From positions 11,849,598 through 11,913,597 of the forward strand of contig NC_049993.1 of NCBI RefSeq assembly GCF_000003815.2: DNA of 64,000 nucleotides, in the 5' to 3' direction. Below the pieces are notes generated by a model, which was given only the letters and a program-made list of their open reading frames with translations, had not been told where the DNA came from and did not search any database. The position numbers and the translations under genes were made by a program. This document shows positions 23,601-33,409 of the stretch, one piece after another. Every line of letters starts with the position of its first letter. The first letter of the stretch is position 1. This DNA comes from Branchiostoma floridae. Taxonomy: Eukaryota > Chordata > Leptocardii > Amphioxiformes > Branchiostomatidae.

Positions 23601-24757
23601 TATAAATAATACTGTACTACTTACTATTACTACAGTAACACAAATGATAATTTATTCTAACTTCAGCATGCACAGAACAGAGCTAGAAAAGATCATATCG
23701 GGTGCATAGTTTTTTTTAACAATGATTTGATGTGTGCATTATTGGAGTAGGTATGGTAGATGTAACACAAAAGAGTCTAACTCTGTCTTCTGGTTCTAAA
23801 AGACCTGTCCAAATGAGTAGTCCTGTCCAGTTTTTCAACATTTCTGCAGCAATTGTCAGGTAAAAGGTGGCAGCTGATCAGCCAGTGCAGCCCTGAGCAC
23901 AAAGAAGGCAGCTGGTTTGAATCCTCTTTTTTCCGCAGAACCTCACGAGTCTTCCTGACTTCTCCTGTTGTAGTGTGGTGTCCTGGTCCCCCTGTGTCAT
24001 CCTGATCCTCAGGTTCAGCACAGCATGGCACACTGGGATCACCAGCACTCAGAGTCACTTCTCTCACTGCCATCTTTTCTTCTTCATTTGTTCTTTTAAA
24101 ATTGGCAGTGCCTATGACTTCATGTACATTACATAGAGGAACATAAATGCCTTTGGGAGCATTCTCCTGCACAAAACCTACTTAACCAGGTGGAGGTTTC
24201 TACTTTAGTGGGCATGGCCTCTGACCAGGTAAAATTGATTCTCTGACAGCTGACAGCCACACCCACAAAAGTGGAAATCTCAGCCCAGTTTATCAAAATC
24301 TCCCCAAGGTAGATTGTATAGGCTGTGGGCAAGGCTTTGCATGGGAGAATGCTCTTATGTGTGTTCCTTTACACATGGCAGAATGTATAGGAGCCACGCT
24401 GTCTTTTCTGTTGATGTGTGCTTGCATTTGCATTGGCAACAAAAGTACATGTAATAGCCTGGTATGCAGCCTTGTTCAGCTAAGACCTACTTCCCAATGG
24501 TTGTTACTGTTGGGAAGCAGATGAAAGCTGGCCTGCATACCTAGGCTATGATATGGTCCTAGTGGTAAAGGTGTTGCAGAATCTATTTGATTGACAGAGC
24601 CCAGTTTAACCTGCAGCATATGTTGTTCTCTCCATGCTGCAGGGACAGTGTGCGAGAGATAGTCCAGCTGCTGAGGAACACCAGTAACCCACAAGTAGAG
24701 TACATCACCAGAACCATCAAGAAATGGGCAAAGGACAACAGAGTCTCACTCAGCTAG
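14645..24757 (+). CDS. TTC26: Intraflagellar transport protein 56 (TTC26/DYF-13), two alternative 3' exons
   Basis: TPR-repeat subunit of the IFT-B complex, which moves cargo in cilia. Exons: 14645-14647 (ATG only), 15135-15275, 15455-15547, 15944-16058, 16931-16980, 18395-18540, 19396-19567, 20169-20346, 20698-20871, 21348-21436, 21751-21904, 22072-22178, 22424-22557, then either 23323-23437 (TGA) or 24643-24757 (TAG). All phases join; 556 aa with either end, against about 554 in human. Near-identical landmark blocks: [134 protein letters not shown] and KKWAKDN. TPRs fill residues ~60-520. Three exon boundaries have local duplicated copies (see findings). Lies head-to-head with ZIP and tail-to-tail with IDO. 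Confidence 0.96.
16087..16100. promoter_or_regulatory. RFX X-box-like motif in TTC26 intron 4
   Basis: GTTTCCATGGCAAC differs by one base from the symmetric X-box GTTGCCATGGCAAC; the right half-site GGCAAC is perfect. It lies 28 bp after the donor of exon 4. RFX factors drive ciliary genes including IFT subunits, usually from promoter-proximal sites; intronic function here is inferred. Confidence 0.45.
16470..16925. repeat. Degenerate minisatellite in TTC26 intron 4
   Basis: Some twenty variants of a 17-21 bp unit around GTTAACCACCTGCTAACCA, with drifted copies. It runs up to the acceptor of the next exon (16931), so its last copies form the region upstream of that splice site. Confidence 0.85.
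18524..18877 (+). repeat. Local duplication of the exon 6 donor region of TTC26
   Basis: The end of exon 6 plus about 80 bp of intron (18524-18620) reappears diverged at 18754-18877. ATTCTCCTAGATAACAG corresponds to ATCCTCCTTGATAACAA, and both blocks end with GTAGCAAAAGAG. The second copy has lost the donor AG/GT context and is therefore not an exon. Confidence 0.7.
19182..19443 (+). repeat. 131-bp tandem duplication across the exon 7 acceptor of TTC26
   Basis: Copies 19182-19312 and 19313-19443 differ at only a few positions. Each has the intron end, a CCTACCTAACAG acceptor, and the first ~48 bp of the exon. Only the second copy continues into the full exon (19396-19567). Confidence 0.9.
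20010..20218 (+). repeat. Tandem duplication across the exon 8 acceptor of TTC26
   Basis: Copies 20010-20106 and 20116-20218 are offset by about 112 bp. Both have TCCTGTATCCCACAG followed by the start of exon 8. The first copy has TAG at 20075-20077 where the second has CAG, so the upstream exon start is closed by a stop. Confidence 0.88.
20986..21070. mobile_element. Imperfect hairpin element in TTC26 intron
   Basis: Weak inverted ends (ATGTAGCAGG against CATGCTGCAC) enclose a stronger inner palindrome around ATATACCCAGGTATATT. Resembles the hairpin at 6778-6866. Boundaries are approximate. Confidence 0.35.
22651..23123. mobile_element. hAT-like MITE, copy 1 (473 bp)
   Basis: Left end TAGGGGTGGGTACCGGTAC; the right end is its imperfect reverse complement, ACCAGTACCCACCCCTA. 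Flanked by 8-bp direct repeats GCTAGAAG (22643-22650) and GCTAGAGG (23124-23131), one mismatch. An 8-bp target-site duplication with this TIR style points to the hAT superfamily. No transposase. Lies in the last constitutive intron of TTC26. Related to the copy at 48467-48641. Confidence 0.85.
24455..24548. mobile_element. Hairpin MITE-like element between the two TTC26 terminal exons
   Basis: TAGCCTGGTATGCAGCC at the left is matched by GGCCTGCATACCTAGGCTA at the right. The inner arms CTTCCCAA and TTGGGAAG continue the hairpin. Ends 94 bp before exon 14b. Confidence 0.55.
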
Positions 24758-25410
24758 AACATACACCAATCTGCTGACCAGCTTCTACTATGTTTCAATT
24801 ATATTATAGAAAGAAAGGAAATACATTTTTATCATAGGGTATCAAGACATTGGGACTTTCTGTTCATTTTAGAAAAGAAAATTTATTAGAATCTGATATC
24901 CAAGTAAATTTTGTAACTTCTATGGCTCATTCCCTGACATATTGGAGAACAATATGAGCATTGTACATGTATATATTTGCATATAAAATATTGTATATGA
25001 TGTAGGTTGTCATCATCTCTTCTTCTCATAACTATTATTGGCAATCTAGAAACTATTTGGGGATTGATATTCTCATAACTTAAAAAAGTGGACAGTCTAC
25101 CTGAAGGTATCAAAATTGTGTGTTTTTTATTTCTTTCTTGGTCAGATTGACAAATAGGAGTTTTTGTGGGGTGAATTCACAACATTTTCAACAGTTGTAG
25201 TTGAATCCACAATGTATAAAGCATTGTATTGCAGATATAAGAACAAATTAATTGATGTAAGGTACAATGTATGGATGTTCCCTTCCATAGATTTGTTGAA
25301 TGTTCTGTATAATTTACTTCAAGGATTTGATGCTATCAGTCATGCTGTAAATAAAATGTTCTGTACAGCAGTTTGAAACTTTGTAATAAAGATAGAACAC
25401 ATTTTTCTTC
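24758..25410 (+). other. TTC26: TTC26 3' untranslated region
   Basis: AT-rich noncoding stretch after the second terminal exon. AATAAA occurs at 25350-25355 and 25385-25390, so cleavage near 25400-25410 is likely. By contrast, no AATAAA or ATTAAA was seen between the first terminal exon's stop and exon 14b. Confidence 0.6.
25385..25390 (+). terminator. Polyadenylation signal of TTC26
   Basis: AATAAA in the context TTGTAATAAAGATAG, following an earlier one at 25350. It sits some 400 bp from the oppositely oriented IDO stop. Confidence 0.55.
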
Positions 25411-25790
25411 AACAGTTGTCTTGAGCAAATGAATCTCGTTATGTTGCTAATTGAAATTAGAGCAGCAGTCTACACATAGAAATTTAAAAGTTTAAAAACA
25501 TCACATTAAAGATCAAGTCAAAATAATCTCTTCATTGATAATTTATCTCTTCATTTTATGAAAATATACATGTACATTCTATTTGTAAAAAGATCTGGCC
25601 TTACAGTTCATTTGTAATCTGAGGTAGGAACTACCAACATATGACGGGATAATTAGTTCCTTCCCCACTGTTGGTAGCCTCTTTGGCACAATCCCTTTCT
25701 GCCGGGGGCTTATCGGGTCCTTCTAGAGGCCTGATCGGTCAAAGGGCTGCTAGAAGCTTGATTTAGTCAGGCTACAATGTCGGTGACCAA
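25411..25790 (-). other. Probable IDO 3' untranslated region
   Basis: Noncoding stretch between the TTC26 polyadenylation site and the IDO stop. No canonical reverse-strand AATAAA was noticed, so the true 3' end is unknown and may overlap TTC26. Confidence 0.35.
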
Positions 25791-28688
25791 TCAGGTGCCA
25801 GACACATCCGGCAGGAGAGCAGCAGTTGTGGTGTCTCGTACACTCTTCAGGAACGTCATGATACCTGTTTGGTACAGATAAACAGCTCAGTCATTTCCAC
25901 AAACACAGTACTAGTCTATGTAATTCTTCATCCTGTTCAGTTAATCTGTAAATTTCTTGACAATTTGTATCTGTATAAGGTTTGAGGCATAGTACCTGTT
26001 CCACCCGTGCCAACATTTGCTAATCCTTCAACCTTGTGCCCCTTGGCTCTCTTGGAAGGGATGACAATGTAGCTGTAGGCCAACACATTTAATTGTTAAG
26101 AATTAATGGAAAGAAATTTTCAAAGAAGCGTCTATAGAGACACAACAGAGAAAGGTAACATTTGCAAGCAAATACTTGCAACTTTCCTTTAACCTTCACT
26201 TGGTCTAGCCTAACAAACTACAGCTATGTTTATTCTTACTCAAACACATTGATCATATATATGGTGACCAGCCACTCTGGCTCCATCCTGCCACTTGCTA
26301 CATACCAGTAATGTATTGAACACCACAGTGTGCCGCTACTTTACAACTAACCATTTGCATGGTCATTGACCTTATTTGTTTGAAGAAGAAGAAACATAAG
26401 CTATGCAAATTAAATAACATACATGTAGCAACAACTATGAAAACTCATAAATATGATAAGATACCTTGCAATGATACTAATATGCAGTGAGCGGAAGTCT
26501 CTGAGTGTGGACACGCAGGTATTATATGCAGTCCTCAACTCCTGATCATCAGTGTTTGACACAAAGTTGCGTACGGACGGACCCTTGCCCACATCAGCTA
26601 TGAAGTTCCTGTGAGCCGGTAGCATGTGGTCCCTCATCCTCATCAGGAAGGCACCTACAGGTGGAGGTTAATTGTTAGTCATTGGCCACATTCTTGGCTA
26701 GGAGAAACCTGTAAAATGTCATTTGTGGCAGCAGTACATGTATTTGTACTACTTACCTTCTCTGCCATTATGTTTGATTCCGAGAAACTCATCCAGGCAT
26801 TGTATTGTTGCGACTTGGGCAGCACTTCCCCCAGAAAGCTGGAACGGTTCGTCCCTAACACCCTCGTAGATCAACCCACGGGGGAGGGCGGGGTTGTCCT
26901 TCCAGCCTGACAGGAAGTACCGCAGCTGGTTGTAGAACACTTCCGTGTCACACTGCTCCTTCATTCTACCTAACGTCTGCTTCATTTTCTTCAGTACAGG
27001 TATAATGGCAGTGAGAGCATCTCTGGTTGACTTGGAATTGCCTTCAAGTACCCCTTTCTGTGCCTGATCAGGTATAAACACAGAAGACTATTCAAGTTAC
27101 AATGTAGTAGAATGGGGTAAATAGATAAACTCCAAGCAGATCTTGTGATGGCATAAGATAGTATCATAAGCTGGGGATGGAGTTTAGCCAGCAAAGGAGT
27201 TCTTTAGCAACTGCTTAACTCCTTCCACAGCTTATGATACTATCTTATGCCATCGCAAGATCTGCTTGGAGACTAGTCAATAGATCTACTACATAGCAGA
27301 ATATAGAAATAAATGAGATGAACTCATAATACTTAGAAATGTACCACCACATGATACACTGTTTATAAATTTGCTGTAAAGATGAAATGCCCTTTTTTTC
27401 AAAAGAAACATAGTCTTGTGAATGACTGTCTATATATTTGCATTTGTCACAAGTAAGACCATTGCAAAGGGCAAACAAACCTACCTCTAAAACCAGAGGT
27501 AAAGCTGCGATAAAGTCAATCTCTATTTGAAGGGGTATCAAGGCAAACCAGGAGAAGTCTCGAGGACAGGTGATGCAGAAGAGTAATTGAAGATTGTCCA
27601 GCTCTAGCGGCCCCTTGGGATCCTTCTTCTTCCAATTGGCCAGGCTGACACAATGGTGAGAGATGATTGGTGGAACCCCGAGGTGCTCCGACACATGGTA
27701 CCAGGGAACAGCGACGCTGCGGGGCAGGAAGTCTGGTACACCTGCCTCCCCCGCCTGCCACACGTAGGCGTGGCCGATGGTGCTGAGCAACAGGTGGGCC
27801 AGGTGCCACTCCAGGGGACCCTGTAGCCGGGTGTGGTCAAGGAGAGGGAGCTGTAATAGAACAGAGGCAATATGGTAATAATGACAGTCAGGAGAAAGAT
27901 TGTATATTGTACAGCAGGTATTGAGATAGGGCAGTATGTAACAAAAGTTACAAGTTGCTGAAATTTTATGGCACTTCATCATTAGATAGAAAAGTTTACA
28001 ATGGACTACCTCAACAGACTAAAAAGTTTTCCTTGTTTTGTGACGAATCAAATGTCTGAGACAAATGGCAGAGACAAGGCCTGTTTTCTTCTTCAAGGCC
28101 TTTACCTTTGACATATTACCTGTCGGCGCACCTGCATTCTGATCTCTGTGAAAACTGGCACCTTTGGGAGCAAGTTTGCAAATAGACTACGGTGGTTTAT
28201 CTTTCTCACCTTGTGTACACACTCTCTCAGCTGTTGTTGTTGGAGTAACTTGGGTGAATCCCTGGCCAGCTCCACCCATGGGCTGAAGTAAGGAGGAAGG
28301 GACTCCTGCAGCATTGGGGTTGTAAACATATTTATTACAATTTATGTAGGTTATACAGTGATGACAAAGAAAATGAGCTGTAATATCTTCACATGTGTGA
28401 CGCCCATATTACTCTTGCCCGTTACCTCCGCGTAACTTTTATCAAGCTCCGTGGTGTAACCCGTTAGTATGTAACGTTAACGGTCATATTATCTCCAAGC
28501 AGATGTTGGGATGAAAAAATTATTAAAATTCCCAAATCTTCATTGAACTGCCTGCATAGGATGCTTGTCTGTATATATCAGAAGAGCAATGTTTAGACCA
28601 AACTTACCAGTGGGTCTTCTGCAGGCAAGAATCCCCGTTCCTCAGACAGGTAGAAGTCTGACAGTGTTGGAATTATGCCGCTCTCCAT
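25791..28688 (-). CDS. Indoleamine 2,3-dioxygenase (IDO)
   Basis: Haem dioxygenase opening the indole ring of tryptophan to N-formylkynurenine, first step of the kynurenine pathway; cytosolic. Minus-strand exons: 28608-28688 (ATG 28688), 28210-28305, 27485-27850, 26757-27063, 26465-26654, 25996-26072, 25791-25864 (TGA). Phases agree; 396 aa, like vertebrate IDOs (~403). Seen: WYHVSEHLGVPPI, LANWKKKDP (identical to the human block as I recall it), FYNQLRYFLSGWKDNP with the Phe and Arg matching human F226/R231, LSGGSAAQ, HMLPAHRNFIADVGKGPSVR, and DFRSLHISII with the proximal haem His (human H346), then VGTGGTG and FLKSVRDTT. By ungapped alignment the position of human S167 is Pro (in FALIPLQIE). 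The upstream ATG sits head-to-head with CNPY3 566 bp away. IDO1/IDO2 orthology cannot be settled. Confidence 0.93.
27130..27271. mobile_element. 142-bp near-palindromic MITE in IDO intron
   Basis: The left arm starting CTCCAAGCAGATCTTG is repeated inverted at the right end, with one mismatch over more than 40 bp. Similarity then continues through GGAGTTTAGCC/GGAGTTAAGC, so almost the whole element folds back on itself. Lies between exons 3 and 4 of IDO. Target-site duplication not clear. Confidence 0.75.
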
Positions 28689-29254
28689 GACCCATCAATG
28701 CCCCGACGGAGGGTGACTTGTTATGAGATAATTTGGCACTTGTACTCTTCAGAGATATGCTCTTGTGGCACATAAAAAGAACTGTGATTTGCATCTGGTA
28801 TTTTTACAGTTTCTGTTTTATAGCTATTTTGTGTCGGCCTTGTGTTTGCAAACCCGGGTTTGTAGCCACATCTGGCTGACCCACTTTTGACCCTAGAAAT
28901 GAAAGAGGATGACGGGATAGACGAAACCATTCGTTTTGTCACAATTTTTAAGATAATAAGGCGACCCTTTCTTTTAATAAAGAAATTTAAAAAAACAGAA
29001 AGTATTGTAATTAATCACAATAAACTTCTTTTGTGAAATATAGATTGTTTTTGATGTCGCAGTCAGACTTTATATTATCATATTTGGACCCTAAAGTTTG
29101 CAATGGACTATTCGGAGAACCCTCCAGACTCCAGCTTTGGGGAACACTTCCTGATTCGATGTGAGAACAATACCTCTGGAGCATTTCACCCGACTTCTGC
29201 TCCGATTTTGGCTATTTTTTCATAAAAAGGTGCAATATCAGAGGCGTAAGACGC
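28689..29254. promoter_or_regulatory. Head-to-head intergenic region of IDO (-) and CNPY3 (+)
   Basis: 566 bp between the two start codons, which must hold both promoters and 5' leaders. No TATA box placed sensibly for either gene, and no convincing ER-stress element for CNPY3 or interferon-type element for IDO was seen by eye. Confidence 0.5.
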
Positions 29255-32200
29255 ATGGCACGTCACCAGAGGAGTATCGAGGCGTTGCTGTTTGTCCTTT
29301 CGGCGCTGGTGGTGCTGACCCACCGAGGGACGGAGGTGACAGCGCACGGTCCCCTGGACGGGCCCGATAGACTGCCCACCAAATGTGAAGGTGAGCAGAT
29401 TATTATCATATTTCCGCGGATCTGGTGTACTTCTTAATGACTAAGATCCACTCCTGTAGTTTAGCTCTCTATGTTTGCTATGCACAATGCCATATCGGCG
29501 TCTGGCTTTGAACTACGATCGCAATTATCTTGCATTCGATCGGCGATACTTCAATACGATGCTTTATTTTATTTCTCCATTGTTCTTCCCGTTTTTGTTT
29601 TTTTTGAGAAAATAATCAACGAGGAAGTGGTGTGTAGACGGACCGATTAGGCTGACAACATGTACAGACCTTTCGGTTTTCCCTTGGGGTGTTCATGGGA
29701 GTCGCCTTGGGGTTTGTGATCAGTACGAGACTGAGGCCTTTATGTGGAGAGCTGTGATTGGCTCCCTTCTTAAGGTCCTACCAAGTCACACGTGTTTTAC
29801 CCGCAGTTGATAGAAATCTAAAGAGACTTCACTGTCAAATGCGACATCCAGATGTGCTGTTAGACCATAACCATAATCATTCCCAATGTTTTTGACCAAT
29901 TAAACAATTACAATATCCCATGAGATTTTCACACTTTCAGCACTTTCACTAATCCCTATAACATTATATATTGTAAGGCATTCTTAATGGAACTTTGTAG
30001 TTTTAGGTTAACTTTGTATATGTCATCCAAAGCTGTATGTCATTTTCATAATATTTCAGATAGTGATACAATGCATCCACCCACAATAGAAACTTTTCAT
30101 TAATCCGTAACCATCTGTTTTACTAGACTTCCAAATGTACAGAGGCCAATACGTCATCAGTCTGGACTCATTCAAGACATCAGATCTTAGTGCTACAGGC
30201 TACAGTCAGCTGTGGCAACCCATGATTGGTCTACCTTCTAATTTTTAAAACAAAACTCTAGCCAACACAGCAATATGGATACCCAACCCTTTATTTCAAA
30301 GTAGATATTAGCATAGACAATTTTGATTGTACTGTCACACCCTTATTTTAGTGGTTCTGTGATGTTAAAAATCTGTTTTATGTTTGTACATTTCAAAAAG
30401 TTAATTTATTGTGATTGTATCTTCACTATTACATGTACATCTATGGCATATGGCCCAGACTAATTTCTCTTCTATGCATAACCATAGGACTGCACTGCAC
30501 AGACTTGAAAAACAAAACCAAAAGAGGCATCTCTTTTTTCCCTTAGAAGAGCCAGTGGCAGAAATGCATCAGACAGAATCAGCAAGAAATTCAGAATAAC
30601 AATTAAAACTAGAAATTCACTAAAATTAAGCATATTTCAGATAGGTATGAGATATTTGATTTCTTGTTTTTGAATGGCAAACACATTGTTTTGTCCTCCT
30701 AGTCCTAGGACTTACATTGCCAGGGACACTTAATAATAAAATAACACAGTCTTTGATGAATGTTTCCACAGTTTGCAAGTATCTGTCAGTTGAGTTGGAA
30801 CACAGGCTGGATGAGACAGGGAGGTCTAAGGAACAGATTGAACTGGGCCATGTACTGGACAGGGGAGAAAGGAAGAGAAAAATCAACTACCACACCTCGT
30901 ATGTGTCTTGTTTCATAATTCATGTACCTTTGTGTACCTTCAATAAGTCTGTTCATGCGGTTCCAAATGCACATGTACAACTTGGGAGTAATACATGTAT
31001 GTCAAACTTGACTCACATTAAGCTTCCAAATTCATCAATCAGGGCAAAAAGTTAGAATCAGAAAATTTAAAATTAACGTGTTTACCTTCCATGGACTACA
31101 GATGCCATTTGATACATTATTCACAGATACTCTTTCTTAGAACCTTTTGGCACAACAGTATTATACTAGAAAGGCAATGAAGCTAGGTACATGGAAAAGT
31201 TTAATTACTCATCACTGTTAACTGATCTAGTTTTTGATGTTCTTGTGATGATTTTACATACAGAGAGCTGCGTCTGGTGGAGGCGATGGATGACATTTGT
31301 GAGAGGATCCTGGAGTACAACGTGCACGCTGAGCGAGACGGAAGCAACCGTTACGCCAAGGGTATGAGCGAAACCTTCCAAACGCTGCACGGACTGGTCA
31401 ACAAAGGGGTCAAGGTTTGTTTCACTCTTACCTTATTGTTTTGTTTTATAAGCAAAAAACATGTTGCATTTGTAATTCCTAATTATATTATTATCAAAAA
31501 TTTTTCTTTAATTTCTCTTCTACTTCTAGATGTATCCAAGATTATACTGTTGTCTGATTTTTTGTGAATCTTTTCTTTCACTTGTACAGGTTGAACTTGG
31601 AATTCCCTACGACATGTGGGACACGCCTTCAGCTGAAGTAACTGTCATGAAAAAACAGGTCAGATTCTAATTCTGAGAATTAGACTTGTATGTTTTGGAG
31701 TTTAGCACCATTTTGTGTATAAATTTATGATTTATTGTTGATGTGGTTCATCATTATGTAAAGGCTAGCTTAAAACTAATTACTTGTCAAACCTATCTAC
31801 AGTGACTATGCAATGAACACAGACACAGTAGACAGGTGACTACCACAGACTGCTTGCACCAGTAAGCATTAACATGTAAGGGATCACCAAAAGCCATTGA
31901 CTTTGTCTAACATTCACTGGCTATTACACTGGCTGGCTGTATGGAAAAGATAGTGGCTGCATTGGCCAGGTACATTGTAGTCCCTATGCAGTGGTGGTCA
32001 CAGATCAGTTTTAACAATTAAACTGTAACACGTTTTATCAGGTTATGCTATTATTACTCAATATTTCAAATGTGTTTCAAAAGGGGTTGGCGGAAAAGCC
32101 TGGGCCAGCAGGCTAGCCTGCAAAAGAATCATCTTATTAAGGGTTGTTCCTCCCTTTGTTCTCAGTGTGAGTCGATGCTGGAGAGCCATGAGGATGAGAT

Positions 32201-33409
32201 AGAGAACTGGTACTACAACTTACAGGGGGAGAAATCTCTACTCCAGCACTTCTGTGCCGACACTGTTCTAGGGAAAAGGGAAACTGGTAAGTTTGGCTTC
32301 ACAGAGCAGTAATTGAAAAGAAACAAAAGGCAGGGAATATATCATTCTAACATCACAAAACGCACACATACATGTAATAGAAAAGGTGGGATCTTTTGTC
32401 TTCCACTGTCTTCATAAAAGGAGTCAAACCCAATAAATAACCCAGGATCTAGAGTTAGCTTTTACTAGTTTTAGACTAAATTAGACACTTGTGATGTTAT
32501 TTTTTTACACTGTTTGAATTTCTCATATTACCTGCAATTAGCCCACGGGCAAGAATTTGAATAAACTTTGTAATTATTGGGAGTTTAGACTCTAGTGCAG
32601 TAGAGGTACTTTTAAGATCGGAGTGGTTTGTTGCGTCTCATCCAAAATATGAAGTTAACAATATACATCCAGTATGAATGATATTACATATTGTATTAGT
32701 AAAGCATAAAAGTCAGCACAGTTGCATAGTACTGTAAATGCATTTAAGTTCGCGGGGACTTAATTTCGCGGTAGCGGGAGAAGGGTAACACCATAGACTA
32801 CAGTATAATACCATAATAGAAAAATGTTCGCGGTGGTTTTAAGTTCGCGGTAAAGTGATCACCGCAAAAACCACGAACATTAATCCACTGCGAACATTTC
32901 TGCATTTACAGTATTTGATTTCCTTAATGAACTGATTTTAAAACACTGCTGAACTTTTAAAATACATGTGTTACTTGAAAATAGGCATAGGAATCATATA
33001 TCTATTTTTTTAAAATACCTAACCCGTTTTTCAAGACTTAAAGGCCGGAGGAGGTCAGAGGTATTTCCTTCCTAATAATACACACAGTTATTGGTGTCTA
33101 GGTATGAGAGAGTGGAACTGTATTTAGCACTCTTGTTCCCTGGGTTGTTTGACCATTACTTAAATCTCCTTCCCAGAGTGTCTTTCTGAGACTTGGAAGG
33201 GGAAGAAAGGCGATACGGGAGATCCCGACGACCCTGATGGATCCAAGAAGAAGAAGAAGAAGAAAGGCAAGAAGAAGAACAAGAAAAACAAGGAGTCAGA
33301 GACGCAAAATGCTACTGCCGACTCAAAGGCCGAAGACGATAAACCAGAGACAAGTGACACAAACCCAAGTATGGAGGAGGGGCTGAAACATGATTCTGGA
33401 GAGTTATGA
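29255..33409 (+). CDS. CNPY3: Protein canopy homolog 3 (CNPY3/PRAT4A)
   Basis: ER-resident saposin-like chaperone; in mammals it works with GRP94 to fold Toll-like receptors. Exons: 29255-29390, 30772-30898, 31264-31414, 31590-31658, 32166-32286, 33177-33409 (TGA 33407). 278 aa, the same length as human CNPY3 as I recall it. Seen: signal peptide with hydrophobic core [28 protein letters not shown]; six cysteines in saposin spacing (KCEVC, DDIC, KKQC, HFC, ECL); [20 protein letters not shown] and [13 protein letters not shown] blocks; then a lysine-rich tail ([16 protein letters not shown]) and an acidic end finishing DSGEL. The final GEL is a degenerate KDEL-like retention tail; the human protein ends in DEL. 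CNPY4 is the alternative, but the Lys-rich tail favours CNPY3. Close to IDO, but a functional link is not implied. Confidence 0.92.
31800..31995. repeat. Possible dispersed repeat with GGTCACC-type motifs
   Basis: Contains CATTGGCCAGGT and GTGGTGGTCAC motifs that recur near 45640-45745 (CATTGGCCAGGTGGTCC) and, weakly, near 19790-20000. It resembles old interspersed repeats built of gated GGTCACC units; identity uncertain. Confidence 0.3.
32732..32911. mobile_element. 180-bp MITE with TA target-site duplication
   Basis: Inverted ends CTGTAAATGCATTTAAG and, reversed, CTGTAAATGCAGAAATG, both followed by TTCGCGG-type sequence. TA on both flanks (32730-32731, 32912-32913). Rich in TTCGCGG repeats. 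Lies in the last intron of CNPY3. Confidence 0.75.

Noticed and set aside
23777-24332. Minus-strand open frames of 131 and 67 codons between the TTC26 terminal exons
   Set aside because: No recognisable domain, no splice partners, and they lie within an intron/3' region; most likely chance frames.
27245-27982. 245-codon minus-strand frame as a single-exon gene
   Set aside because: It is IDO exon 27485-27850 with read-through into both flanking introns; splice sites and phase define the real exon.
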